From: Alisma plantago-aquatica
Lineage: Eukaryota; Streptophyta; Magnoliopsida; Alismatales; Alismataceae
Length of the DNA stretch: 64,000 nucleotides
Assembly (NCBI GenBank): GCA_963693085.1
Contig: OY856409.1
Span: forward strand, 659,662,591 to 659,726,590
Direction: 5' to 3'
In this document: positions 1 through 13,059 of the stretch, piece by piece
Numbering within the stretch: position 1 is the first letter of the stretch
Layout of the letters: every line of letters begins with the position of its first letter
Position numbers and translations under genes: made by a program
The notes under the pieces: model-generated
Databases searched by the model: none
Told to the model about the DNA's origin: nothing
The model's input: only the letters and a program-made list of their open reading frames with translations

Positions 1-131
1 CACATGGTCATTTCCTTTGGAGGGCTCCGTGGGGCTGGTTCAATGAGGTTTAATGTTATCTGGTCATCCATCACCTATGGAAGTGGAGGAACAGAACCAG
101 CTGAGGTGTCCTTAGATCCGACGAGGCAGGC
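1..131. other. Unassigned left flank of E1
   Basis: This short stretch lies immediately left of the E1 element and should be contiguous with 7240 onward once E1 is removed. No domain is recognisable in any frame. The last five bases before the LTR (CAGGC, 127-131) nearly match the five after the right LTR (CAGGT, 7240-7244), as expected for a target-site duplication with one later mutation. Confidence 0.5.
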
Positions 132-3100
132 TGTAACACCCCACTTTTCATATCACATGAGCGGAAACATTTTTACTTAAGGGGGTGCCACAAAATGCTA
201 TTCATTGCAATAAAGTAAATGAAACACTTTGCATTGATATAAAAAATGATTCATACATAGTTTTTGGTAGAAGAAAACTACATCATAAACATATATGAGA
301 TCTACTTTACTTGGTAACATAACTAAACATGATATACATGACATCTGGATCTCTAGATCGTCTAGGTAAATGGCACCCCACCAGGCAACTTGAAGATCTC
401 CTAGTCTTGATTTCCCTTTTTGTTCTTCATTTGCTCCAAGTCCTGTGGACATCTCATCCCCAACCATGCAAAAACAAACATCACATCAATAATAGGTATT
501 TGGCACTTTATATGACATGAAAGTAAATGTAACTTGACATGATAAAATTTACTTGACATGACTTGACATAAACTTTAACATGGATTTTCTTATGCATTCA
601 TGATTCATAAATTTGCATGCTGAATTGAACGGTGAATATATGCATCCCTCTATGACACTCCCTAAGGAGCACATGATTTCTAGGAAAGCCCTTAATGCCC
701 CTTGAGGTCCATGATTCGGGAGCATATAAAAACTAATTCAATTCCAATTAACTTTATCATAAACATGACATTAACATTACCATTAAAATTATCATGATCA
801 TTGAACTTTAACATGATGGGATTTCTCCCCTTGAACCATAATGGGATTACTCCCTCATAAACCATAATAGGGTTTTCCCTTTTTAAACATGATTCATTAA
901 CCTTAATTCATAACCAGTAATCATAATAAGGGTTTTTACCATAGACTATCAGTAATCAAACAATCAAACAATGATAAGTAGGCATGATGTATTCTTTGGA
1001 AAAGCATTTCATAATTCATGCAGCATACTAAAGTGCATAATCCTAAATAACATGCATTAAACCCAATTACTTGTGCCAAATATGCATGGCCCGCTTACCT
1101 ATTGTAAACCACCTTAGGTCAAGTCATCTGACCTGATTGAGTCTTTAAACAACTATAATTATATTGAAGCCATAAGATGTACATAGGTTCATAACCCTTA
1201 AACCCAAATCTTGGTCCTTGAATTATTGAGGCAATTGAATGTGTAAAACATCATTTGAAAATACTCTAGGTTGATGGGAAATCAAAAGAGCTTTTAAATG
1301 AGTATTTTTGTGTATTTTTCTGAGGTCATATGCACAAGTTATTAATTTTGCATTCTGGACCAATCAGAAGTGAGGAAACTTTGGCGTGACATTCATTTAA
1401 ATCAAAAATAACCCTGATGTAAATAAAAGGCTAAAGGTCAGAAAGATCTAGATCATGTGTTACATCTTATTGAAATATCAGGGGTAAAAGTGACATTTCA
1501 TCACAAATGATATCTTGTGGATGAAAGACAAAACTGTGCATCGAAAACTCCAGAATAGCCATGGACAGTGTGACAACAACATTTCGATGTGAGGGTGTTG
1601 AGGTCATTACGGAACCTGGTTTCTTCCCAGTCTGCTCCATCGCGAGCCATGGCTTCAACTAGAAGAACTAGAGATCTCGATCCCCTAGTTCGAGAGATCA
1701 GAGGGACGCTACTCATGGAGAGATGAGGGGCTCAATGGATTCCTTGCATCGAGACGGAGTCAACGAGCCTGGGCTCAGGCCATGGGGCGGCTAGACCACC
1801 AGGTTCCATGGTACAACCATGGTAGCTGAAACACAGAGGGTCAAGGTCTGAAAATAGACTGAAACTGCGAGGGTAAAAGCCAGGCGAGCATTCACGAGAG
1901 GCTGGAGAAACTAAGTGAATAGTTGCTAGAAGAAAAGAAGAACCAAAAACACAAGCAGATCGCCGAAACAACAAAAACAGGGGAGAAAGTCGGAGGGGCA
2001 AAACTATAGAGAAAGGCCATAAAAATGTGAACTGAAGGTCAGAAATCACTCCTTGAAGCAAGGCAAGGTTGAGGCATGCATTTCTATGGTTAGAGGGGAA
2101 GCTGAGGGGCAAGGCGACCAGTGCCGGTGAGCACCATTAGCGTCCCTATAGGGTACAGTGACTGGAAGCAAATCAGGGAAAGAGGATGCTCGTAAAATCA
2201 TGAGGGGTCACTGTAGATCGATCTCGAAGCTTTAATTGCATAGAAGGGTGTGCAAGAGCCCAAGGCGATGATGAAGTCATTGGAGGAGAATGACGAGTAG
2301 GTGGGGGTTATATGGGGATCTAGAGCTTCAATTGAAGGTGGAGGAGGAGGTCTCGGGGTCTGGTGGTGTTACTGAATGCATAAAAATGGAACTATGGGCT
2401 CTTAGGTGGCAGCTGTGAGTTCTCGCGGAGGGGGGTGTTCAAGCCCTAACTGGGTGTTTCTTGTATAGTGTGTGAGAGAGGGTATGTTAGGGGTCATTAG
2501 GTTCAGGGGAGATAGATGATCGCTTTCAAGAAAGAATCACACGAAACGGGTGAGAGACGAGGGAGAACAGACCATTGAATGAAAATCTCTCCCACTACGT
2601 TCAGTCCAGTGAGGAAAACGGAGGTAGGAGATAAAGGAATAGCCATCAAATCAGGAATGAATGGTCCAAATAACGCATCTGAAATGGCAAGTAAAAAGGG
2701 CCGCATGATAGAGTAAAAATAATAGAATCTTAATGTGACACAATGTATTCAATGCATTTCCTAATCAAACTATACCCCAACATTTCCTAATTGGTTTGGA
2801 AGGTCAAACGTGATCATAATGACTTGAAATTTGAAACATATGCTAATGTGAAGGTCTAGAACGTTCCTGTATAATTAGATTTCATGTTTTGCACATTTAG
2901 GCCCATAGTTTCTATATTGGCTATAAACCTTAATTAAGAGGCATTAAGAGTAATGTAATTTGAAAATGCTCCAAATATTGAATCCCAGAGTCATAATTTT
3001 GTGTTTTTCTCATTCAATGACCACATGGTCACCTGTTTAATTATTTACTAGGCTTATGGCTACCTTAGAGGAGAGAGAAAAGAAAAGAGGACTAATATGA

Positions 3101-3287
3101 GTTAATTGATATACATAGTGCATAATTAAAAAGAAAATATGAATTTGGGTCTTATTTTAAGTTTTCTCATCCCATTTTCATATAAGGACAACCATTATTG
3201 GTACTTTGCATAAAAACCTTCAACTATTATTATTTAGAAAAACTCCATTCCAAATTTTAATTTGGTTTTGAAAATTGGGATGTGACA
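132..3287 (-). repeat. E1 LTR, left copy (3' LTR in element orientation)
   Basis: This is the left of two near-identical direct repeats, from TGTAAC at 132 to GTGACA at 3287. The middle (about 1550-2550) is richer in G and C than the ends and carries several open frames on both strands, including a 126-codon minus frame at 1732-2112. Those frames match no family I know and are only partly kept in the other copy, so I do not treat them as genes. Confidence 0.9.
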
Positions 3288-4064
3288 ATTCTACCCACCT
3301 TGAACAAATTTCATCCTCAAAATTTTCTAGAGTACTACCCACCTTAGGGTTTTTGTTACTTCTTTATTCAATGAAAAGCCTGCATACTAAATTTTAATGA
3401 AAGAAAATGTATTTCATAGAAGGTCCATATATGTTGAAAATTTTGCATGAAAAGGGTTATGTAACATAGGACATTTAAGTCTTGTACATTACCTATGTGA
3501 GCATGAATTAGATATTATCTTACTCCTCATGTCTTTGACTCATACCTAAGGTTTTATGAAACCAAACATATCTTTACACTTAGGGCACTTACCTACAACT
3601 TGTCATAACTTTCTAACATTAGGCATAGGTGACTATCTACCCTCAGGTCTTTAGGTGCTTCCTACATTCCTAGGTATGTGGTGATCAGACACATACCTAG
3701 AGATGTGGGATCTTAACATGCTACCTCTCACTCACTTACTAATGCATATGTCCCATACCACATGCACTAGTGAGAAAGGAGAAGTGCTTACAAGGTCTCA
3801 TGCTCATGACATTCCTCTTCAAGTCTCATTTGGATGGCCAAACCAATGAGAATGGAGAGGTTATCTCATTAGCTAGGGTAGGTTGATACTTGATATCTAA
3901 CAAGGTATTCTTGTATCACACCTTTTCTAGTCATTCTATGGTATAATATATATATCCTTGGGAAATCTATTCCTAAACTCTAATCTTACATCTTCACTCT
4001 AGGGTTGACTATGAGAATCATATTTGCCTAGTGGCCATTTACCAAAATTGCTCTTATACCATAA
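3288..4064 (-). other. E1 internal region (777 bp) with polypurine tract and PBS
   Basis: The whole internal part of E1 lies here. Read on the minus strand, the PBS (TTATGGTATAAGAG, complement of 4051-4064) abuts the right LTR; it is the usual TTGGTATCAGAGC-type Met-tRNA site with a few changes. At the other end, the complement of 3288-3302 is the purine-rich tract before the 3' LTR, preceded by a remnant of the last pol codons. Between them I see no protein domain and no long open frame. The length is far below the 4-6 kb needed for gag-pol. Confidence 0.8.
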
Positions 4065-7000
4065 TGTAACACCCCACTTTTCATATCACATGAGTAGAAA
4101 CATTTTTACTTAAGGGGGTGTCACAAAATGCTATTCATTGCAATAAAGTAAATGAAACACTTTGCATTGATATAAAAAATGATTCATACATAGTTTTTGG
4201 TAGAAGAAAACTACATCATAAACATATATGAGATCTACTTTACTTGGTGACTTAACTAAACATGATATACATGACATCTGGATCTCTGGATCGTCTAGGT
4301 AAATGTCACCCCACTAGGCAACTTGAAGATCTCCTAGTCTTGATTTCCCTTTTTGTTCTTCATTTGCTCCAAGAACTGCGGACATCTCGTCCCCATCCAT
4401 GCAAAAACAAACATAACATCAGTAAGCGGTATTTGGCACTTTATATGACATGAAAGTAAATGTAACTTGACATGATAAAATTTACTTGACATGACTTGAC
4501 ATAAACTTTAACATGGATTTTCTTAAGCATTCATGATTCATAAATTTGCATGTTGAATTGAACGGTGAATATATGCATCCCTCTATGACGCTCCCTAAAG
4601 AGCACATGATTGTTAGGAAAGCCCTTGATGCTAGGAAAGCCCTTAACGGCCCCTTGAGGTCCATGATTCGGGAGCATATAAAAACTAATTCAATTCCAAT
4701 TAACGTGATCATTAACATGACATTAAAATTACCATTAAAATTAACATGATCATTGAACTTTAACATGATGGGATTTCTCCCCTTGAACCATAATGGGATT
4801 ACTCCCTCATAAACCATAATAGGGTTTCCCCTTTTTAAACATGATTCATTAACCTTAATTCATAATCAGTAATCATAATAAGGGTTTTTACCTTAGACTA
4901 TCAGTAATCAAACAATCAAACAATGATAAGTAGGCATGATGTATTCTTTGGAAAAGCATTTCATAATTCATGTAGCATACTAAAGTGCATAATCATAAAT
5001 AACATGCATTAAACCCAATTACTTGTACCAAATATGCATGGCCCACTGACCTATTGTAAACCACCTTAGGTCAAGTCATCTGACCTGATTGAGTCTTTAA
5101 ACACCTGTAATTATATTGAAGCCATAAGATGTACATAGGTTCATAACCCTTAAACCCAAATCTTCGTCCTTGAATTATTGAGGCAATTTAATGTGTAAAA
5201 CATCATTTGAAAATACTCTAGGTCGATGAGAAATCAAAAGAGCTTTTCAATGAGTGTATTTGCATATTTTTCTGAGGTCATATGCACAAGTTATGCATTT
5301 TGCATTCTGGACCAATCAGAAGTCAGGAAACTTTGGCGTGACATTCATTTAAATCAAAAATAACCCAAAGTAATAAAAGGCTAAAGGTCATAAATATCTA
5401 GGTCACATGTTACATCTAATTGAAATAACAGGGGTAAACGTGACATTTCGTCACAAATGATATCTTGTGGCTGAAATACAAAATCGTGTGTCGAAAACTC
5501 CAGAATACCCATGGACAGTGTGACAACAACATTTCGATGTGAGGGTGTTGAGGTCATTACGGAACCTGGTTTCTTCCCATCCTGCTCATCGTCAGCCATG
5601 GCTTCAACCAGAAGAACTAGAGATCTCGATCCCCTAGTCTGAGAGATCAGAGGGACGCTACTCATGGAGAGTTGAGGGGCTCATTGGATTCCTTGCGTCG
5701 AGCTAGAGTCAACGAGCCTGGGATCAGGACATGGGGCGCACTGGAGCACCAGGTTCCATGGTACAACCAAGGCAGTCGAAACACAGCGGGTCAAGGCGTG
5801 AAAACGGACTGAAACCCCGAGGGTAAAAGCCTGGAAAGCATTCACGAGAGGATAGAGAAACTAAGTGAATAGTTGCGAGAAGAAAAGAAGAACCACAAAC
5901 ACAAGCAGATCATTGAAACAACGACAACAGGGGAGAAATTCGGAGGGGCAAAACTAGAGAGAAAGGCCAGAAAAATGTGAATTGAAGGTCGGAAATCACT
6001 CCTTGAAGCAAGGCGAGGTTGAGGCATGCATTTCTGTGGTCAGAGGGGGAGCTAAGGGCCAAGGCGACCAACACCGGTGAGAACCATTAGCAGCCTTATA
6101 GGGTACGAAAACTGGAAGCAAATCAGGGAAAGAGGATGCTCGTAAAATCATGAGGGGTCACTGTAGATCATTCTCAAAGCTTTAATTGCATAGAAGGGTG
6201 TGCAAGAGCCCCAAGCGATGATGAAGTCATCAGAGGAGAATGACGAGTAGGTGGGGGTTCTATGGGGATCTAGAGCTTCAATTGAAGGTGTAGGAGGAGG
6301 TCTCAGGGTCTGGTGGTGCTACTGAATGCATAAAAACGGAAGCATGGGCTCTTAGGTGGCAGCTGTGAGTTCTCACGGAGGGGGGGTGTTCAAGCCCTAA
6401 CTGGGTGTTTCTTGTATAGTGTGTGAGAGAGGGTATGTTAGCGATCATTAGGTTTAGGGGAGAGAGACAATCACTTTCGAGAAAGAATCACATGAAATGG
6501 GTGAGAGACGGGGGAGAATTGACCATTGAATGAAAATCTCTCCCACTACATTCAGTCCAACGAGGAAAATAGAGGTAGGAGATAAAGGAGTAGCCACCAA
6601 ATCTGGAATGAATGGTCCAGATAATGCATCTGAAATGGCAAGTAAAAAGGGTCGCATGATAGAGTAAAAATAACAGAATCTTAATGTGACACAATGTATT
6701 CAATGCATTTCCTAATCAAACTATATCCCAACATTTCCTAATTGGTTTGGAAGGTCAAACGTGGTCATAATGACTTGAAATTTGAAACATATGCTAATGT
6801 GAAGGTCTAGAACGTTCTTGTATAATTAGATTTCATGTTTTTGCACATTTAGGCCCATAGTTTCTATATTGGCTATAAACCTTAATTAAGAGGCATTAAG
6901 AGTAATGTAATTTGAAAATGCTCCAAATATTGAATCCCAGAGTCATAATTTCATGTTTTTCTCATTCAATGACCACATGGTCACCTATTTAATTATTTAC

Positions 7001-7239
7001 TAGGCTTATGGCTACCTTAGAGGAGAGAGAAAAGAAAAGAGGACTAATACGAGTTAATTGATATACATAGTGCATAATTAAAAAGGAAATATGAATTTGG
7101 GTCTTATTTTAAATTTTCTCATCCCATTTTCATATAAGGACAACCATTATTGGTATTTTGCATAAAAACCTTCAACTATTATTATTTATAAAAACTCCAT
7201 TCCAAATTTTAATTTGGTTTTGAAAATTGGGATGTGACA
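4065..7239 (-). repeat. E1 LTR, right copy (5' LTR in element orientation)
   Basis: This is the direct repeat of 132-3287. It differs by scattered substitutions, many of them C/T and G/A changes in the GC-richer middle, as expected from decay of methylated sites. It also has a small local duplication near 4612-4650, where GCTAGGAAAGCCCTT-like sequence occurs twice but only once in the left copy. Beyond 7239 the sequence returns to the flank. Confidence 0.9.
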
Positions 7240-8220
7240 CAGGTCAAGGGAATCTCCTTGGTGAGCCCATGATCAGTGCAACACTCTAATTGGTGGACCC
7301 TTCACTTGAGGCAGGAGACCCAAAATACTCAGATATGACAACCCTCATCTCCCCCTTTCTCCATCGTTGCTAAGCAGCTGATTCCAGAGATGTAGGACTA
7401 TCAAGTGAGCGACCCGAGTGTTTTTCTAGGAAGTCGATACCTGATCGAGGTTGCAAATCTCCTTGAGATCTTGAGAGATTGAGTCAGGTGTTGAGGAAGA
7501 AGTCCCCTTCAGGTGCCACCATCCTTCATTCTGATGACTAAGAAGAAGGTGAAATTGGACCCTGTGAGAAACAATGGTTAGCATCCCCTCAGTGGTGTTC
7601 CTAGATTGAGGAGTCTCCTTTGATGACTTGAAATCTTTGTGTGATGGAAACCTGGGGTTAGTAGCGACCAAGGGGTGAGGGTAAGATCTGGGACTCACCG
7701 CTACCAGCAGAACCTTCCATGGCGGCGACTTCTATGGGGAACCAGGACGCGGAGCACCGCATCCCAGAGTTAGTGTCGGTATGGAGTTCTGAAGCAACCC
7801 TACTGCAATTATGTGTAGGTTCAAGGTCGATCCTATCATGATCCCTCGCCGAAGCTGTGTGCGATGGTGGTGCAACCAGAAGGACACCAAGATTCATCTC
7901 TTGGTCTCTCCTTGTCGTGCCATAGTGATGGCAATTGTGAAGGTCTTTCAGTAAGTGACATCATGGTAGGACCTGACTTGGAGCCTTGTAAGAGAGGAGG
8001 TCGTCGAGTTTCCAGCCAGACTAGGCCCAGATTGCACGATGAAGACTTGATGCCCTGGTTGAAATGAACACAGGAATACCTGCAGGCGTCAGGCAAGTGC
8101 AGTGAGAGAGAGAGAGAGTTGGGTCTGGAAAAACCCAGGTTAGACTGGCTCGGTTCAGTCCTTCCCAGTAAAGTAATGCACCCTAGGGAGCACATGTGGA
8201 AGATCCTAATTGGCCTAGAA
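7240..8220. other. Unassigned region right of E1, with short GA run
   Basis: This continues the sequence interrupted by E1. It is moderately GC-rich and has short open frames on both strands (for example 7836-8195 minus, 119 codons), none resembling a known domain. A short GA microsatellite lies at about 8101-8119. The region runs into an LTR-like sequence at 8221, so it may be the internal part of a decayed retrotransposon, but I see no motif that proves it. Confidence 0.35.
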
Positions 8221-9073
8221 GGTAATGACCCAATTGTTTAGATGATCAAGGATAGTTATGATTCTCTGAACTCGGGTATTTGGTCTTATTAAGTATAAGA
8301 TTAGTTTTGATGATAAGGTGTATCTTGTGTGGAACTATTTACTTATACTTTGATTGGTTGAACTACTATGTAATAGACTTCATCAAAACTTAATGAAACA
8401 TAAAAGGACATTGTGATGAGTTGTAGCTACTAGTGCAATGGCCCAGTATGGATGTATGTTGCCTAACATGGATGTATGTTGCCTAACATGGATGTATGGT
8501 GAATTTCCCATGTTAGATGTATGATAAATTAATTTTTCCCATACTGGATGTATGAGAAGTGCTTATAAAATTGTAGTACAACTACATCAAATGAAATGTG
8601 TAAAAGAGTTGTTTACCTAATTTTCTTCCTTAAGCAATGGTTTTCTTTTCTTTGTTCTTTCTTCAAGTATTTTCATACATGCAACCATACTATTGTACCT
8701 TTTACCACGTACCAACTTTATGTTGATTCACTATTTCATGTATATTTTAGGTTCAGAGCTAGCAGGGGATAAAAGAACAGGATGTGAGCAAGTTGTATAG
8801 GTTGTACCTATTGTGTAGATCCTAGTTTAGCATACATGTTCTTAGACTGTAGAATTTTCATTCAATATGTAATTGTAAATCATGTTGTAATAACTCACTT
8901 GGTAATATATACATGTTGAATGTTGAGAAATTTTTATGGTGTATGTCATGGTTTAAAGTTCATGTATGCGTATGTATGCTTCCGCATTTCTCTCTTATAT
9001 AATTTCTAATGTTTTCGGATTTTTCCTCTCGAGCCTTCTAAGTCTTTAGACGGCAGAATTCGGGGATGTTACA
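8221..9073 (+). repeat. Probable solo or truncated LTR
   Basis: The right end (GGGGATGTTACA, to 9073) is a typical plus-strand gypsy LTR terminus. The left end is set at GGTAATGACCC (8221), which resembles the TGTAATGACCC start of the E5 LTR with one changed base. No PBS follows 9073, and no partner copy exists in the window. Inside, about 8440-8560 holds a short tandem repeat whose 20 bp unit (ATGGATGTATGTTGCCTAAC) is present about twice, followed by degenerate copies. The left boundary is uncertain. Confidence 0.5.
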
Positions 9074-9880
9074 GATAATTTTTTCCATGGTGACATGGTG
9101 TGAGCTTTGTGCCATCGATTCTTAGATGAACTGGCTCTAAACATAATTTTTTTGGAGGAAATATTTTTCCTTGAAAATTTGTATTTCACTAGTGATCTAA
9201 GACGTGGTTTCACTTATATAAAAATGATGTTATAGTTAAAGAGGTACCCATGTATTTTTAAATTGGTAGGACCAAAAGTGATGGTTTTACTTATGAACTG
9301 ACATTATTGATAATATGGTGTAAGTTTTTTTTGGAACCGATGTTAGCAAAAGTGGCATTAGATGATATAAATGTACTAGTGCTAGTATGTGTTTCTACTA
9401 AGGAGGTGACCCCTACTTGGGCAACACGATTCATGGGCCAATGCCAACTCAACCTCATAACTCCCTTTCTTCTATGAATCATTTCCATTTTTACTAGTTT
9501 CATTAAACATCACAACTAGAGATTTTGTTTGATACTTATTATCACCTTAACAAATTATGACATGACTTGAGTGTCCCACATGATTTTAGTGGCGACACAT
9601 GTCAAAATGGAAAAAACCAAGAGTTACAAAGCTTCAAATCTCTATCCAGAGAATAGCTTTGGGCGAGGTGGCAAAATAATGACAAATATATGGAAATTTC
9701 ACAATGGATATACTTTCCCTCCTATGAAGGTCTAGAAATCCTTGAACCATCTTGAGGAACTCAATGCCAACACTCCATTGTGAAACATTTAGTATTACTC
9801 CTCAAGATTTCAAGTATTAATATATATTTGGTTATTCGACAATTAAGAAAAGCTTCAAACAATTAAAATACCTTCAATGA
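9074..9880. other. Unassigned spacer between LTR and E2
   Basis: About 800 bp of AT-rich sequence in which I see no coding domain, RNA gene or clear repeat. The only open frame above 60 codons (9291-9503 minus) matches nothing I recognise. Confidence 0.4.
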
Positions 9881-12800
9881 TGTGACACTCAAAGCCTCAA
9901 GAGAGAGATTACTCAAAACAAAATGTGTGGCTTAGTACCTAAGATCGTCATCACACACATAAGCCACATAGATATCTCAAATAATTTTTTTCCCAAATAT
10001 CACAAACCAATCTCTTTTTAACATCACATTTATATCCAAGATACATAAGACAGAACATCATTTTCTTAGTTCTCAAGCCTTTTATCAACAAAAGGCTAGA
10101 CACCAAACCAACATAGTGTCATAAAAAATGTTTAAAACATTACAGATGTGGCATTACTTTAGACTATGTGTCAGACATATTACAACATTCATAACTCTTG
10201 TTCTAGAAGTAATGCACGCATATACATGATTCAAGTGAAAAAAGGATACCATGAAAACACAACTAGCTAGCACTTGGTATAGGTACAAATATGAATATAT
10301 CCCTATATACTTTATGTGTAATAGAGGTCACATAAATGTCAACTTCCTCCAAGATACATTCATACAAACATCCAAACCTCTTGATCTTAATGCCTTCTTC
10401 CTCCTTGTTGATCTTCTCCACTCCCGCTAGGATAGTTGCAACGCTCACCTAAGAAGGGTGGAAAATCATAGGGTTGACACCCCAAGTCCCATCAATATGA
10501 TATAATGCCTTAAATGTGTGTTATTCACTAGGAAGAATATGATTAGGAAGGTATATGAAACAACAAGTATAATAACTATCGGTATACTTGGTGATATGTT
10601 CTTACCCATCTTTTTTGACATCCCACGTACCTGTAGCACTTCTTAGATATCATAGATATATATCAAATACTAATACTTAAACCATCCAAGATGCATCTAT
10701 GTTTAATGTCAACTAAATCTAACAGTTATAATACACAACAATCATATGTTTTAGTGCCCTTGGTTGTATAGGGCATACAACCCATATAGATAACTAGATG
10801 TTATTAAGCCATCCTAACCATCCACATAAATATAAGTATATCTAGATTCCCTAGACCTCTCCTCACAACTCTGGTTGAAAAGAGATATCAAAATGTAGGG
10901 ATCATTCTGGCTAACCCACCATGGATATACCCCTTCCAAGCTGATCCACCAAAATAGGCTTGCTCTAGGTACACAAGTCATAGATCACACAAAATAGGGT
11001 AAACAACCTCCATAAGAGATAATAATACTTACATACCTGCACCCAGGCAAAACCATTTAAAAGCAATAGGATATCCACTCATAAGTGTCCCCATATATTC
11101 ACTAATATGTGGCTCTCAGCACCTTCTCACAATTCTAGGTCACTACAAGATGTTCCCCACCCCCCTAACAGCTCAATGTGATGTTTCTACTTACTTGGGG
11201 CTATACTTTAAATTTCTTAAGTAGTCTACTAGAAGACAGACAAATAATGAAGAAGTAAATAACTCTAGATGATAGAAGATGTCAAACAACATGACCTAAC
11301 TCCTCATTGTAACAAGGACAATAGGTTTTCTGGAAAATTAATCAATGGTTGTCCCCTCTTATAACAAGAACATGGGTAAACCCTCCTTATTCTGGTAAAG
11401 GAGTCATATTTTCATATTTAAGCAGCATAATACTATGAGAGTGATTCTAAACATACATGATGAACCTATAATGGGCATAAATAGCCACAAGATAACAATC
11501 TTTAAACATGCATGTCATATTCAACACTAGGGATGAGACACTAAACTTATCATGTCATCCAAAGTCATATACTTTCCCAAGGACACTAGATAAATAATAT
11601 TTATGCCTTAGAAGGGTATGCGCACTATATAGCCTACACAAGAAAGCACATAAACTCATCATTTAAGGCCTAAGGTACATGAAACTGCCACTTTTAGTAT
11701 TTTATAGCTATATAACAACAAGATGAATTACATGAAAGCACACAATAGGTAATAATTGAAACATATGTTATATCACTTGCCTGATAGGGAAAAAATGGGT
11801 ATGTGCATGATCAACTACCATGAAGACACCGACTTTATGACAAACTCCGTTGTTAAAGAAAACTCTCCTAAGGTTTTTGTTCCTCTCTTCTAACTTCTCA
11901 GAAGCCACCGATATACGATTGGGAGAAACCAAACAAACAAGAGAGAAAAGGTTGAAGCAAGATGTCAAACTCTTAGGTTGAAACCCTAGAGAAGAAATAG
12001 CTAGAAAGTGTCCAAGAAGGACAAGAATCTCAAGATCACTAGGAAAACACACATTTGTGGTTTGAATTAACCCGATAAGAGCTCAAAAGCCAACAATTGG
12101 CTTGCCTTGCATCAAAAAAGTAGAGAACAGAGTTAGATCCTCATGAAAGAAAGATTCAACTAAACCGAAAATGATGTAGGTTGTCGTCAACTGATGGCGA
12201 TTCACTTTGTAGAAACATGATGTCACAATGTTCTAGTGAGTTTAGAAGGACAGCTAAAGGTTAATATAACCCCATAAAATAGAAAAAAGTTGTTCAAACT
12301 ATCATGTCGTTGTTTAGAGTTGTACCTTCATTGATCAGGCATGCCATCAGAAGGTACACTCAAACATTCCATCGATACACATTTCTAGGTAATCGTCTCG
12401 TTGATAAAGCTCACCAGTTGAAAATCACCAAAAAAAATAACAGAAGGTACATCATAAGTGTCATAGTAGAGGGATTGCACAAAACCATCGATTATCCATG
12501 GTGCATATTTTTCCACCGGTTTCCTTATAATGGAATATAGGCACCTATCTACAACCAAAAAAGATATTAAAGGTCACTTCGGCCAGCCTTGTCCATCAAC
12601 AGTCTTTTGATGGAAGGGAATGACGACACCATCAGTCTTCAAACTGAAAAAAACCCAGCACCCTACAATCGACAAAAGGGAAGAATGGTCTCATCAATCC
12701 TAAACTGACAAAGGTCCAAGTTGCTACAAATCGACGAACAAGTAGAGGAACCTTGTCAGTCTTCAATCGATGGAAGGTTAGACACACTTACATTAGTTCT

Positions 12801-13052
12801 CAACTGACATAAAGGCACCTAGATTTGAATAGACCACTTAAATGCATCAACCTATACCCAATAAGGATAAAAAGGAAGCAACCATCATCCCTTGTACAAA
12901 TTGAATGGAAACCCTATCCAAAAGTTAATTTGTACATGGGTCCACAAACATTATTTCCAAACAGTCAAACATATTCTAATATATGCATCTAAATATGTTA
13001 TAAGGTTAACAAAGAAATATTAATAGGTTAACCTAGGTTAGGAGTCATCCAA
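9881..13052 (-). repeat. E2 LTR, left copy (3' LTR in element orientation)
   Basis: The LTR runs from TGTGACACTC at 9881 to about 13052, where the sequence changes to the complement of a polypurine tract and the last chromodomain-end codons. The first about 1.5 kb aligns with 21189-22690, for example around 9905-9990 against 21205-21300 and around 11290-11360 against 22620-22695. Length is about 3.17 kb. The stretch 12560-12830 contains a degenerate array of short inverted motifs, listed separately. Confidence 0.8.
12560..12830. repeat. Degenerate array of short inverted motifs in E2 LTR
   Basis: Several spaced copies of a motif of the form (TG)TCAGT-CTTCAA-ACTGA(CA) or CATCA...TCGATGG occur here: for example near 12600, 12633, 12690, 12750 and 12800. 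Each pairs a CAGT or CATC arm with its complement across a few bases that include CTCAA or CTTCAA. Spacing is 40-60 bp and copies are heavily mutated. The design resembles the palindromic array in the E8 LTR, with a different arm sequence. Confidence 0.5.
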
Positions 13053-13059
13053 CTATAAA

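Larger units (their letters stand above)
132..7239 (-). mobile_element. E1: LARD-like non-autonomous gypsy LTR retrotransposon
   Basis: Two direct copies of about 3.16 kb (132-3287 and 4065-7239), each beginning TGTAACACCCC and ending GTGACA on the plus strand, flank only 777 bp. On the minus strand the order is LTR (4065-7239), a PBS matching the usual Met-tRNA site, a short internal region, a polypurine tract and LTR (132-3287). The minus strand near 3325-3290 resembles the 3' end of Del/Tekay pol, where the frame ends in a Glu-Asp-rich stretch just before the LTR. Gag, protease, RT and integrase are absent, so any movement needed proteins from another element. Flanking pentamers CAGGC/CAGGT give a plausible target duplication. 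The LTRs differ by only a few percent by eye, so this is probably the most recent insertion in the window. Confidence 0.9.

Noticed and set aside
1732..2112. 126-codon minus-strand frame in E1 LTR
   Set aside because: Only partly open in the paired LTR copy (61-codon piece at 5842-6027), so not conserved as a coding sequence.
7836..8195. 119-codon minus-strand frame in the E1 flank
   Set aside because: Low-complexity Ser-rich product, overlapping plus-strand frame, and no recognised domain.
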